A stretch of DNA of 64,000 nucleotides from an uncultured Slackia sp. (GTDB taxonomy: Bacteria > Actinomycetota > Coriobacteriia > Coriobacteriales > Eggerthellaceae). Of the stretch, positions 1 through 7,376 are shown one piece after another. The DNA is taken from assembly GCF_944321625.1 (NCBI RefSeq), contig NZ_CALUMA010000047.1, positions 1 to 64,000 of the forward strand, read 5' to 3'. How positions within the stretch are numbered: position 1 is the stretch's first letter; each line of letters starts with the position of its first letter. The notes beneath the pieces are model-generated. The model did no database searches. It was not told the origin of the DNA and was given only the letters and a program-made list of their open reading frames with translations. Made by a program: the position numbers and the translations under genes.

Positions 1-409
1 TCTGCAGAATGTCCCACTTCTTCAGGAAGTCGTCGAAGGAGGACGAGCCCAGAAGCACGTCGAGGAACGTGATCTGGCCGTCGCGGTACATGCCGCGGGC
101 GCGGCCGCCCAGGCTCTCCTGGAGCTCGGAAATCTTGGCGTTATTGTCGTCGATCTTGGCCTGCGCCTCGTCCATCTTGGTCGTGGCGGTGTCGTGCTCC
201 TTGAGGGCGGTGTAGTAATCGTCAGATGCCTGGTTCAGGCGCTTCTGCATATCGTCCAGTTTGACGCGGGCGGCATCGGCCTGGGCCTGCACGTCAGCGG
301 AGGTGGGCTCAGCCAAAGCAACGCGCGGCACCGCAATCGACACGGCACCAAACGCCGCCGCGCCTCCGATAAATGCACGCCTCGTCAGATTCGTTTTGTT
401 TGCAGCCAT
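1..409 (-). CDS. Secreted coiled-coil protein, N-terminal part (probable NlpC/P60 or PcsB-like peptidoglycan hydrolase)
   Basis: Only the first 136 codons lie in the window; the frame is open at base 1. The start ATG at 409 follows a GGAGGG ribosome-binding site about 8 nt upstream. Residues 9-34 form a Tat-type signal (TRRAFIGG, then an Ala-rich core ending ALA-EP). Residues about 36-105 are a charged, Gln/Asp-rich coiled coil, followed by a segment containing RARGMYRDGQ and LDVLLGSSSFDDFL. This pattern is typical of the N-terminal coiled-coil half of PcsB/CwlO/RipA-like cell-wall hydrolases, whose NlpC/P60 domain would lie beyond the window. The catalytic domain is not visible, so the enzymatic assignment is an inference. 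Confidence 0.7.
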   Translation of the reverse strand, partial: MAANKTNLTRRAFIGGAAAFGAVSIAVPRVALAEPTSADVQAQADAARVKLDDMQKRLNQASDDYYTALKEHDTATTKMDEAQAKIDDNNAKISELQESLGGRARGMYRDGQITFLDVLLGSSSFDDFLKKWDILQ

Positions 410-569
410 AAGCGCAAGCCCTCCGTGCGATCCTTCAAATGCAAAAAACATGCATACCTTAACAAAATTCGGCGAATGGCGTGCCGCAGGCGGCATCTTC
501 GCCATGCGCACGCCATAAACCGTTCACATGACGCGAGGTAATTGTCCCTCCCTCGCGACTGCCCTTCCC

Positions 570-1319
570 TTACGAGAACGCGGCGCAAAACGCGTCGAGC
601 AGCGTGATGGCGTCGTGGTGCGCCACCTGATCCTGGCGCGCCTCGTCGGCACCTTCGGCGGCCCCTGCGACCTCAATCACGATGCGCAGCGGACGCCCCT
701 CCTGAGCAGTCTCTCGCGCGCGATCGATAGCGCTCGAAATGCGCAGCGGGAGCGAAGCGGCATCGTCGCACACCACGCGCGGGGTGCCCTGATCGATTGC
801 CGTGCCCTCGCACACGATGTGCGCGAGAAGCATATCCGCGTCAGGCGGCACGAGCAGCGTCTCGGCGCTCACCATCTTGGAGCGCGGGTTGGTGGCGAGT
901 GCCAGGTTGGACATGTACGAAGCCACCTTGCGAGAGAAGGCATCCGTGCCGAACAGGCACACGGCGTGGTGTTCGAGCACGCCCGCCGCGCGCGCGAAGC
1001 CCATGTAGGCGTGGTCTTCGATCTGGGGCTTGTCCATCCACGCGTTGTGCAGGTTCTTGAGAATGGCGTAGGTCTCAACGCCGGCGATGCCGTCGGCCTC
1101 AAGGCCCATGTTCACCTGGAACTTGCGCAGCGCGCCCTCGGTGTAGGCGCCGAACGTGCCACTAATGCCGCCCGTGGCAAAGCCCAGCGCGCCCAGCGCC
1201 GTCTGCAGCGCCTCCACGTCGCGCCCGCGGAAATTGGGCGTACGCAGGTACAGCAGGCGTTCGCCCAGCTCGAAATCTTCCCCTTCGGAATCTTGGCGAT
1301 AGATGGTCTGCTCGGTCAT
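570..1319 (-). CDS. Peptidoglycan-binding domain protein
   Basis: 249 residues. Residues about 27-88 match a PG_binding_1 (PF01471-type) fold: LRTPNFRGRDVEALQ, then GTFGAYTEGALRKFQ and GLEADGIAG, the usual VxxLQ...T..A...FQ...GL..DGIxG signature. Residues about 105-220 look like a degenerate N-acetylmuramoyl-L-alanine amidase (Amidase_3) or related alpha/beta domain, but I cannot see a complete zinc triad, so no catalysis is claimed. No signal peptide is visible. An AAGG ribosome-binding site lies 7 nt before the start, and the gene begins 9 bases after the stop of the polyprenyl synthase, so the two are probably co-transcribed. Function beyond wall binding is unknown. Confidence 0.7.
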   Translation of the reverse strand: MTEQTIYRQDSEGEDFELGERLLYLRTPNFRGRDVEALQTALGALGFATGGISGTFGAYTEGALRKFQVNMGLEADGIAGVETYAILKNLHNAWMDKPQIEDHAYMGFARAAGVLEHHAVCLFGTDAFSRKVASYMSNLALATNPRSKMVSAETLLVPPDADMLLAHIVCEGTAIDQGTPRVVCDDAASLPLRISSAIDRARETAQEGRPLRIVIEVAGAAEGADEARQDQVAHHDAITLLDAFCAAFS

Positions 1320-1328
1320 GGATGTGCC

Positions 1329-2399
1329 TTACTTCAAACGGTTAACGAAATAATCCGCCATGGAAATCAGCAGGTCGCGCGCGGGGCTCTCGTCCAGCAT
1401 GTCGACCAGGCGATTCTTGGCGATGCTTGTCAGGTTTTCGGCGTAGTTGCGCGCGTACTCGATCGAGCCGCTCTCGCGCATGATCGAAACCGCCTCGGCC
1501 AGCACGGTCAGGTCAGTGGTCTTGCTGGAGAGGATCTCGATCAGACGGTCGCGCTGCGCGGAGTTCTGCAGGGCGTGCACCACCATGAGCGTGCGCTTGC
1601 CCTCGGTGATATCGCTGCAGAAATCCTTGCCCACGGTCTCGGGGTCGCCTTCGATGTTGAGGAGGTCGTCCTGGATCTGGAACGCCAGGCCCGTGTCCAG
1701 GCCGTAGTTGCGCAGGGCCTCGATCTGGGCCTCGGTGCCGCCGCCGATGATGGCGCCGATGGCCAGCGGTACGGCTCCCGAATAGTGAGCCGTCTTGTGC
1801 GTGGCCATGACCAGGTAATCCTCGGGCGTGATGTCATAGCGCTTGTCGCGTGCCCAACCCAGGTCGAGCGCCTGGCCCTCGATGGTGCGACGCGTCATCT
1901 CGATGAGCTCGGTGACCACGCGCACCTTGATGGCGTCAGACAGGTTGGGGTCTTTCACCACGCTGCCGTTGACCAGGGAAAGCGCGAGGTCGCCCGCGTT
2001 GATGGCAAGGCCGATTCCCTCGGTCAGATGCAGGCAGGGCTCGCCACGGCGCAGCGTGGCCTCGTCGGCGATATCGTCGTGGATGAGCGCCGCCGTGTGG
2101 AAGTGCTCGATGGCAGACGCGGCAGAAGCAGCCTTGCGAACGTCGCCGCCCACCGCCACGCACGCCGCGAAGCAGATCAGGGGGCGATGGCGCTTGCCGC
2201 CGTTTTGGCTGTACTTCAACAGGGGGTCGTACAGATACGCATCCATGTCAGGATGGGTGCCGCGAGGGATGAACGTATTGACCAGGTCTCCCACGGTTTC
2301 CGCATAGGAGTCCAAATACTCCTCGAACGTTGCAGGCGGATTGGCGACCGCCTCCAGAAGCTCTTCCATGCTTGCTTTTCTCATTTCAGCTGCCGTCAT
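1329..2399 (-). CDS. Polyprenyl diphosphate synthase (trans-isoprenyl synthase family)
   Basis: 356 residues. It condenses isopentenyl diphosphate units onto an allylic primer to make the polyprenyl chain used for menaquinone or undecaprenyl-type lipids. GGKRHRP (about 67-73) binds substrate. The first aspartate-rich motif is DDIAD (108-112), followed by TLRRG. The second appears as QDDLLN (243-248), where the usual final Asp is Asn. KTAHYSG is also typical. The length fits medium/long-chain synthases. Several in-frame ATGs exist near the 5' end (2399, 2384, 2369) and none has a strong ribosome-binding site, so the start is uncertain. Chain length cannot be read from the sequence. Confidence 0.88.
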   Translation of the reverse strand: MTAAEMRKASMEELLEAVANPPATFEEYLDSYAETVGDLVNTFIPRGTHPDMDAYLYDPLLKYSQNGGKRHRPLICFAACVAVGGDVRKAASAASAIEHFHTAALIHDDIADEATLRRGEPCLHLTEGIGLAINAGDLALSLVNGSVVKDPNLSDAIKVRVVTELIEMTRRTIEGQALDLGWARDKRYDITPEDYLVMATHKTAHYSGAVPLAIGAIIGGGTEAQIEALRNYGLDTGLAFQIQDDLLNIEGDPETVGKDFCSDITEGKRTLMVVHALQNSAQRDRLIEILSSKTTDLTVLAEAVSIMRESGSIEYARNYAENLTSIAKNRLVDMLDESPARDLLISMADYFVNRLK

Positions 2400-2437
2400 G
2401 CCTCGGGCTTTCTACTTCCGCCTACTCGTTATATATG

Positions 2438-2507
2438 CCTCTCCTGGTAGGGGCGGTGGAAGAACGCGTCGTTCCACTACCTCTCCTGGTAGGGGCGGTG
2501 GGACTCG
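2438..2507 (-). repeat. Tandem copies of the tRNA-Leu 3' end
   Basis: A 22-nt block at 2438-2459 recurs 42 nt later at 2480-2501. Both equal the acceptor/CCA end of the tRNA-Leu gene at 2666-2750 plus its immediate downstream flank. A 42-nt stretch at 2466-2507 is identical to 2645-2686, which overlaps the tRNA 3' end itself. The unit spacing of 42 nt between the first two copies equals the length of the larger repeat, as expected of a tandem duplication. This resembles nested attachment-site remnants or slippage; no integrase is present in the window. Confidence 0.85.
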
Positions 2508-2562
2508 CGTGCCGCCGATGGCGGCGCGCACCCCTCGGGCTAAAGCCCTCGGGCGATTTCCT

Positions 2563-2587
2563 GAAAACTGCCCACTGGGCAGTTTTC
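2563..2587 (-). terminator. Perfect hairpin downstream of tRNA-Leu
   Basis: GAAAACTGCCC and its exact reverse complement are separated by 3 nt (11-bp stem). It lies downstream of tRNA-Leu on the tRNA strand, before the polyprenyl synthase gene. The stem ends in a T run inside the arm, consistent with an intrinsic terminator. Confidence 0.6.
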
Positions 2588-2608
2588 TTAACGGAAATCC
2601 ACCTCATC

Positions 2609-2626
2609 GGTTCGAGTCCCACCGCC
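2609..2626 (+). repeat. Inverted copy of the tRNA-Leu T-arm
   Basis: These 18 bases are the exact reverse complement of 2673-2690, the T-arm/acceptor part of the tRNA-Leu gene, placed 47 nt downstream and in opposite orientation. The surrounding bases do not complete a second tRNA. Confidence 0.8.
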
Positions 2627-2665
2627 GGGTCCCGAATCGATGCGGCGTCGTTCCACTACCTCTCC

Positions 2666-2750
2666 TGGTAGGGGCGGTGGGACTCGAACCCACAAGCCTT
2701 GCGGCGGCGGATTTTAAGTCCGCTGCGTATGCCAATTCCGCCACGCCCCC
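2666..2750 (-). tRNA. tRNA-Leu (anticodon UAA)
   Basis: 85-nt gene read on the minus strand. The 7-bp acceptor stem begins GGGGGCG and closes against the 3' strand with one G-U pair. The anticodon stem-loop reads GCGGA-CTTAAAA-TCCGC, giving anticodon TAA. There is a long variable arm as expected for a class II tRNA, a T-arm containing GGTTCGAGTCC, and an encoded CCA at 2666-2668. Confidence 0.95.
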
Positions 2751-2836
2751 ACGTTTCGAGCGTACGCCTTTTGGGCGCAATTAATCATAATAGCAAAAAG
2801 TGACCAAGACCTGGCCTCGGTCACGAAACGCACCCA

Positions 2837-3814
2837 TTAGAGCGATGAATCCGATTCCTCTCCCGATGCGCTGCGGGCCGCGTCGAGCACGATTCCCTTA
2901 AGGATGTCGCTTTCGCTTGCCGTGAAGCTATCGACGCCCGCAAGTTCCATGACCGCCCCCATGATCACAACGCCTGCTGGGAACACGCCCGCGCGTTTGG
3001 GCTGTATACCGGGCACGCGCATACGGTCCGCAAGGGGCAGCGCGCACATGCGGCGCGCCACACGGTCGAATTCCGCACGCGTCACTTGAGCGCCATGAAC
3101 TTTCTCCGAATCGTAGGGCACCAGCGCATCGCGCACCGCCACCACGCTTGTGGGAGTGCCCGCGACGGCAACAAGGCGGTCGCACGCAAAACGCCCTCCT
3201 TCAAAGAACGGTTGAAGCACCTCGATGGCCCAGTTGCGCGCGTCGGACAGCTCGGCAATCGAAGGCGGATCGCTTTTGAGGAAGCGCTCGGTCATGCGGC
3301 GGCATCCGATGTTGAACGAATGGCTCGCTCGCAGATCGACCTCAGGCACCAAGGGATCGCCCCCCGTAGACGCGCGCCCGAACGCCAGCTCCGTCGAGCC
3401 GCCCCCTATGTCAGCGAACAGCAGATTCTCGTCGCGGAAATCACTGGATGCCCCCAGAAACGAGAGATACGCCTCGCGCTCGCCCGGAATGACCGTTAAT
3501 TCCACGCCCACATCCCGCAGGCGGCGCACGAATTCGTCGGAATTGCCCGCGTCACGGCTTGCACTAGTCGCAAGCGCCACTACACGGTCGACAGCAACGT
3601 CGGCAGAGCATTCGTCTATCGTGCGCTTATAGCCAGCGACTGTTTCCACCGTACGCTCGATGGCTTCAGGAGAAAGCATGCCCGCCGCATCCACGCCCTC
3701 GCCCAGATTGGTGATGACGCTTCGCCTGACCACCGTCCGCAGGCCGGACTCAGTCACGTCCGCCACGAAAAGCCTGCTTGTTACGGTGCCGATGTCGATA
3801 GCTGCAACGCGCAT
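2837..3814 (-). CDS. Ppx/GppA family phosphatase (exopolyphosphatase / pppGpp phosphohydrolase)
   Basis: 325 residues, the usual length for the short actinobacterial form. The N-terminal actin-like ATPase-fold motif is VAAIDIGTVTSRL (residues 3-15), with the conserved DIG-T-S phosphate loop. The second motif is LFADIGGGSTELAFG (about 132-146). A third glycine-rich segment, VAVAGTPTSV, lies near 216. A GGGGGAG ribosome-binding site precedes the start. It lies 24 bases downstream of the DivIC/FtsB-like gene; the FtsB-Ppx neighbourhood is common in actinobacteria, often with enolase, which is also nearby here. Whether polyphosphate or pppGpp is the main substrate cannot be told. Confidence 0.88.
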   Translation of the reverse strand: MRVAAIDIGTVTSRLFVADVTESGLRTVVRRSVITNLGEGVDAAGMLSPEAIERTVETVAGYKRTIDECSADVAVDRVVALATSASRDAGNSDEFVRRLRDVGVELTVIPGEREAYLSFLGASSDFRDENLLFADIGGGSTELAFGRASTGGDPLVPEVDLRASHSFNIGCRRMTERFLKSDPPSIAELSDARNWAIEVLQPFFEGGRFACDRLVAVAGTPTSVVAVRDALVPYDSEKVHGAQVTRAEFDRVARRMCALPLADRMRVPGIQPKRAGVFPAGVVIMGAVMELAGVDSFTASESDILKGIVLDAARSASGEESDSSL

Positions 3815-3837
3815 GCCACTCCCCCGTTTCGAATTCG

Positions 3838-5031
3838 CTACTGTTGGCCGGCCCCCGACGATTCGCCCTGGGCGCCATCGTTTTCACCGGACTCGGCGCC
3901 TTGCGCCTGGTCGCTCTGGGCAGATGCGCCCTGCGTCTTTTGCACAGACGCAGGATCGGAATAGCCGAATATCACATCGAGCACCGGCGAATACCAAGTC
4001 TGCGGAGCAGGAATGCTTCCGCTGACGATCTGGATATTCACGTCGGAAGCAGCGTCGGAGGAATCCTCCGACAGGCCCTCAACCACGACGGCCTTCTCGC
4101 CTTCCTTCACCCAGCCAAGCTGCTGGCGCGCGGCATCCTGGATGCCCTCGTCGGTCTTGAGGTAATCGATGCGATCCTGCATGGCGTCGTTACGCGCCAT
4201 GAGGGCATCGTATTCGGCCTGCAGGCGGTCTTCCTCGCGCGATTCGAGATAGACCTGCTGCGCCGTGGGATACAGGAACAGCAGAACGGCCGCAACGCAC
4301 ACCAGGCATCCGACCGCCACCGCGATGCGCGATGCCGTGACCGAACGCATCTTCTTCGCCTTGCCCGCATCGGACCGTGCGGAAGAACGGGCGCCGCGCT
4401 GCGTTCCGCCCATCTCGGCGAAGGCGCGTTTATGGCTCTTACCCATTTCGCCCTTGTAGACAGCGGCACGCGGGCCGGAATCCGCCGCAGCATCAGAGCC
4501 GCCGAACTGATGGGCGAACATCTTCTCGGCTTTTTCCTTGAGGCGCTGCTTCTTTTTGCTCTGTCGGGAATTGCGGGCGGGAAGATCGTTTTCCTCGGCG
4601 AATTCGTCATAGGACTCGACCGCAGGACGCGACGCAATTTGGCGTTCTTCGGCGGAAGAGCCTCGCATCGAGGAGCGAGAGGCGCGAGAAGGGCGTGAAT
4701 CCGCGGCGTCATCGGCGTCATACCAGCTAGGGGTCGGGCGCGAGATGCGTCCCGAACGGGAGACGGTGGAAAATTCGCTACCCGATGCCCGCAAGGACCG
4801 AGCGGAATAGGACGAGCGAGAAGACGCCTGTCTGCGACCGCTGCCCGCAGCGGAGAACGGGCTTTCGAAAGGAGTGATATCGTCAAAAGCATCCAAAGGC
4901 GCAAACGCACCCGAATCGGATGAACCAGAAGCGCGCGAATATGCGATAGAACGGTACGTTTCCGCAGATGAACGAGACGAAGCGTAGCGTTTTGCGTCGT
5001 CAAAAGAAATGATGTTGCCTTGACGGGCCAT
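3838..5031 (-). CDS. Septum formation initiator (DivIC/FtsB-like) protein with long disordered N-terminus
   Basis: 397 residues from the ATG at 5031, chosen because it follows AAGGAG and opens a plausible sequence (MARQGNIISFDDAKRY); a longer frame reaches 5148 without support. Residues 1-230 are Ser/Arg/Asp-rich and probably disordered and cytoplasmic. One transmembrane helix lies at about 236-254 and is followed by a coiled coil (about 258-292) and the DivIC signature ARQQLGWVKEGE. The C-terminus is Ser/Gly/Gln-rich. DivIC/FtsB proteins bridge divisome components. The cytoplasmic tail is several times longer than the usual family member. Confidence 0.82.
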   Translation of the reverse strand: MARQGNIISFDDAKRYASSRSSAETYRSIAYSRASGSSDSGAFAPLDAFDDITPFESPFSAAGSGRRQASSRSSYSARSLRASGSEFSTVSRSGRISRPTPSWYDADDAADSRPSRASRSSMRGSSAEERQIASRPAVESYDEFAEENDLPARNSRQSKKKQRLKEKAEKMFAHQFGGSDAAADSGPRAAVYKGEMGKSHKRAFAEMGGTQRGARSSARSDAGKAKKMRSVTASRIAVAVGCLVCVAAVLLFLYPTAQQVYLESREEDRLQAEYDALMARNDAMQDRIDYLKTDEGIQDAARQQLGWVKEGEKAVVVEGLSEDSSDAASDVNIQIVSGSIPAPQTWYSPVLDVIFGYSDPASVQKTQGASAQSDQAQGAESGENDGAQGESSGAGQQ

Positions 5032-5177
5032 AAGAACAGAGCGCTCCTTGATGCATCGTGGTGTGTTTATGGTTCGGGTAATGCCTTGAGCTGTCCAATT
5101 ATGGTACCACAAAAGCAAGGACCCGCACCAAAGTGCGAGCCCCTTCAAAACTAATTCGTCGTTTTCATGCGACGGAA

Positions 5178-6647
5178 CTAAATCACCGCAATCTGACCCG
5201 TGGCGATCAAGTAGATGCTGACCACGAAGAACACCACGATGGCTGCAGCCACAATCTTGTCGATGGCCTTCGGAAGCACCGGCTCGCCATGCTGCTTCTC
5301 GCCCACCGCATACAGGATGATGCCAGGGGCAAACAGGATTGTGGTGATCATGAGGCCCTGCATGCCGCCCGCGTACACCAGGAACACGCTATACAGAAAG
5401 CCGACAAGACCCGCCACGCGATAGAAGGTCACAGTCGAGCCGCTCGCATTCGCGAAGCCATCCTTCTTCATGGCACACACCAGCGCGAACAGCGTGCCGA
5501 AGAAATACGGCACCAGAATCATGGATACGCTCACGCTGTAGAAGAACTGGTAGGTCTGCTCGGAGAAAAGCTGCACCACGAGGAACAGCTCAACCACGGC
5601 GCAGCTCACCGTGCAGGTGACGATGGGGCCGCCCGCCTTGCCGATCTTCGCGAACGCTTTGGGGAACACCCCCTGCTCAGCCGCCTCGAACGGCACCTCG
5701 GAAGAGAGGATGGTGTAGCCCAGCATGGACCCCAAAAGCGACAGCGCCACACCCAGGCTGATCAGTGCGCCGCCCCACGGGCCCACGCACGCCTCGAGCA
5801 CTCCCGCCATAGACGGATTGGCCAGCTCGGCCAGCTCTGCGCGCGGCATGATGCCCATGGAAAGGATGGACACCAGCAGGTACGTGGCCAGAATACCGCA
5901 GAACGCGATGATGGTGGCGCGGCCTACGTCCTTGCTGTATTTAGCGCGACCCGAGATAGCAATGGCGCCCTCGATGCCCAGGAAAATCCAGATGCTCACG
6001 CCCACAACGCCCAGAATCTGGTCCCACAGCGGCAGCCCGTCGGGCTCGCCCCAGAAGTTATCCATGAACACAGCGGGATCGAAGTGCATGGACAGGATGA
6101 TGGCCACAATCGCCACAAACAGCGGCACTACCTTGGAGATGGTGGTGAGGATATTCACCGTAGCGGCAACCTTCACGCCGCGAGCCACCAGCGCCCAGCA
6201 AATCCAGGTGATGATGGAAGCGCCAATGACAGACGGCAGGTTGTTGCCCTCGCCGAACACCGGAAAGAAGTATGCCAGGCTGGAAAACATCAGTGCGGTG
6301 TAGGAAACCGTGGCAAGCAGGCAGCTAACCCAATAGCCGTAGACCGAGGTGAAACCAAGGAACTTGCCAAAGCCTGCACGCGCATAGGCAAAGATGCCGC
6401 CCGTGAGCTCTGATTTATAGCGACTCAAGCCGAAGAAGCACATCATCAGGCAGAACACGCCGATGCCGCACAAAAGCCAACCGATGAGCACGGCTCCGGT
6501 GTTGGCGCCCGCAGCCGCCATATCGCCCGCCATCGTGAATACGCCGCCGCCCACAACGGCAGCGATAACGGCAGCGATAAGATGCGGAAGCGAAAGACCA
6601 TTGGGGTCGTTAATCTTGTTTCCGCCGCCTTGCGCGAGGTTTGCCAT
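5178..6647 (-). CDS. APC-superfamily basic amino acid / polyamine antiporter
   Basis: 489 residues with about 12-13 hydrophobic helices. The start at 6647 (MANLAQGG) is preferred to the longer frame because helix 1 begins about 22 residues later, as in ArcD/CadB/AdiC relatives. The helix-1 signature GGGVFTMAGDMAAAG and the helix-6 segment FLGIEGAIAISGRA are typical of APA-family arginine-ornithine, lysine-cadaverine or related exchangers. No decarboxylase or deiminase gene is adjacent, so the substrate is not fixed. The product is an inner-membrane protein. The upstream region holds a dyad at 6854-6870. Confidence 0.85.
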   Translation of the reverse strand: MANLAQGGGNKINDPNGLSLPHLIAAVIAAVVGGGVFTMAGDMAAAGANTGAVLIGWLLCGIGVFCLMMCFFGLSRYKSELTGGIFAYARAGFGKFLGFTSVYGYWVSCLLATVSYTALMFSSLAYFFPVFGEGNNLPSVIGASIITWICWALVARGVKVAATVNILTTISKVVPLFVAIVAIILSMHFDPAVFMDNFWGEPDGLPLWDQILGVVGVSIWIFLGIEGAIAISGRAKYSKDVGRATIIAFCGILATYLLVSILSMGIMPRAELAELANPSMAGVLEACVGPWGGALISLGVALSLLGSMLGYTILSSEVPFEAAEQGVFPKAFAKIGKAGGPIVTCTVSCAVVELFLVVQLFSEQTYQFFYSVSVSMILVPYFFGTLFALVCAMKKDGFANASGSTVTFYRVAGLVGFLYSVFLVYAGGMQGLMITTILFAPGIILYAVGEKQHGEPVLPKAIDKIVAAAIVVFFVVSIYLIATGQIAVI

Positions 6648-6853
6648 GATGCCCTGCTTTCCTCTCAACCCGCCTTCCGTCTGGCATGACCGCCAGATGC
6701 GCCCTCCGAGCACCGCGTGAGATTTGCCCGCATGCGCGCCGCATGCAACGACGTCACGCAATTGGCCGCACGTTAAGAATCGCCTAACGTCGCGTATCGG
6801 AGGTATACCGCACAGAATACTCCTCGCTTTGCTCAATTCATAGGGAAAATTGC

Positions 6854-6870
6854 ATATTATTCAGTAATAT
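6854..6870. promoter_or_regulatory. AT-rich dyad upstream of the APC antiporter
   Basis: ATATTA-TTCAG-TAATAT, a perfect 6-bp dyad in an AT-rich island about 210 bp upstream of the antiporter start. It could be an operator. It does not match an ArgR box well enough to name. Confidence 0.35.
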
Positions 6871-7077
6871 TGCACTTTAAGGCATTTTTATGCATTTAGG
6901 ATTCACGGGTACTTTTGAAACCGCCCCCGAAGGATTCCTCCAGCATAGGAATACCGACTCCAAAGCGTAATGACCGACAAAACCGCGAGCAAAAGAACCG
7001 CACAGGGATGGGGCAGGATGTTCCCCTATCAGGGTCCGACCCAAGGATGCCCCCATCAAAGCCCGACCCAAGAAACA

Positions 7078-7211
7078 AAACGCGATACGGTGCGGTTTTC
7101 TAATACCCCGTTAAATAGCTGCCTAATCCCACACGCATCGACCCAGTTCAAAAAGCCCACTAATTTCAAGCTGCTTGAGCACTTTGAAGAAAACTGCACC
7201 GTATCGCGTTT
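7078..7211. repeat. 134-bp intergenic element bounded by 24-nt inverted repeats
   Basis: 7078-7101 and 7188-7211 are inverted copies differing at one base (7094). The 86-nt interior has no convincing ORF. It lies between the antiporter promoter region and the flavoprotein terminator. Three other elements in the window share this architecture but not the arm sequence. The rest of the gap 6648-7376 holds only the dyad and the terminator. Confidence 0.75.
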
Positions 7212-7264
7212 GATTTGTCTTTCGACGCTCGCTTCCGTTGCCGAAAAGCACCGAAACGCAAAAA

Positions 7265-7295
7265 GCGGCCGACCCGGGAGGGGTGAGTCGGCCGC
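7265..7295 (-). terminator. Intrinsic terminator of the flavoprotein gene
   Basis: GCGGCCGAC pairs with GTCGGCCGC (9 bp) and on the minus strand is followed by TTTTT. It lies 80 bases past the stop of the flavoprotein gene. Its 5' flank and stem closely match the terminator at 11793-11822. Confidence 0.85.
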
Positions 7296-7376
7296 CATAA
7301 GGGATTCGGCGATTGGGAGGGTGCGCTCATTCGAGCAAATCGCCTATCGGGTAGTTACGAGCACGCGATCTAATCG

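Noticed and set aside
2600-2640. A second tRNA on the plus strand
   Set aside because: Only the T-arm sequence is present; no acceptor, D or anticodon stem can be formed.
6850-6875. ArgR box upstream of the antiporter
   Set aside because: The dyad has TGAAT-like halves on one strand only, and the spacing does not fit the ArgR consensus.
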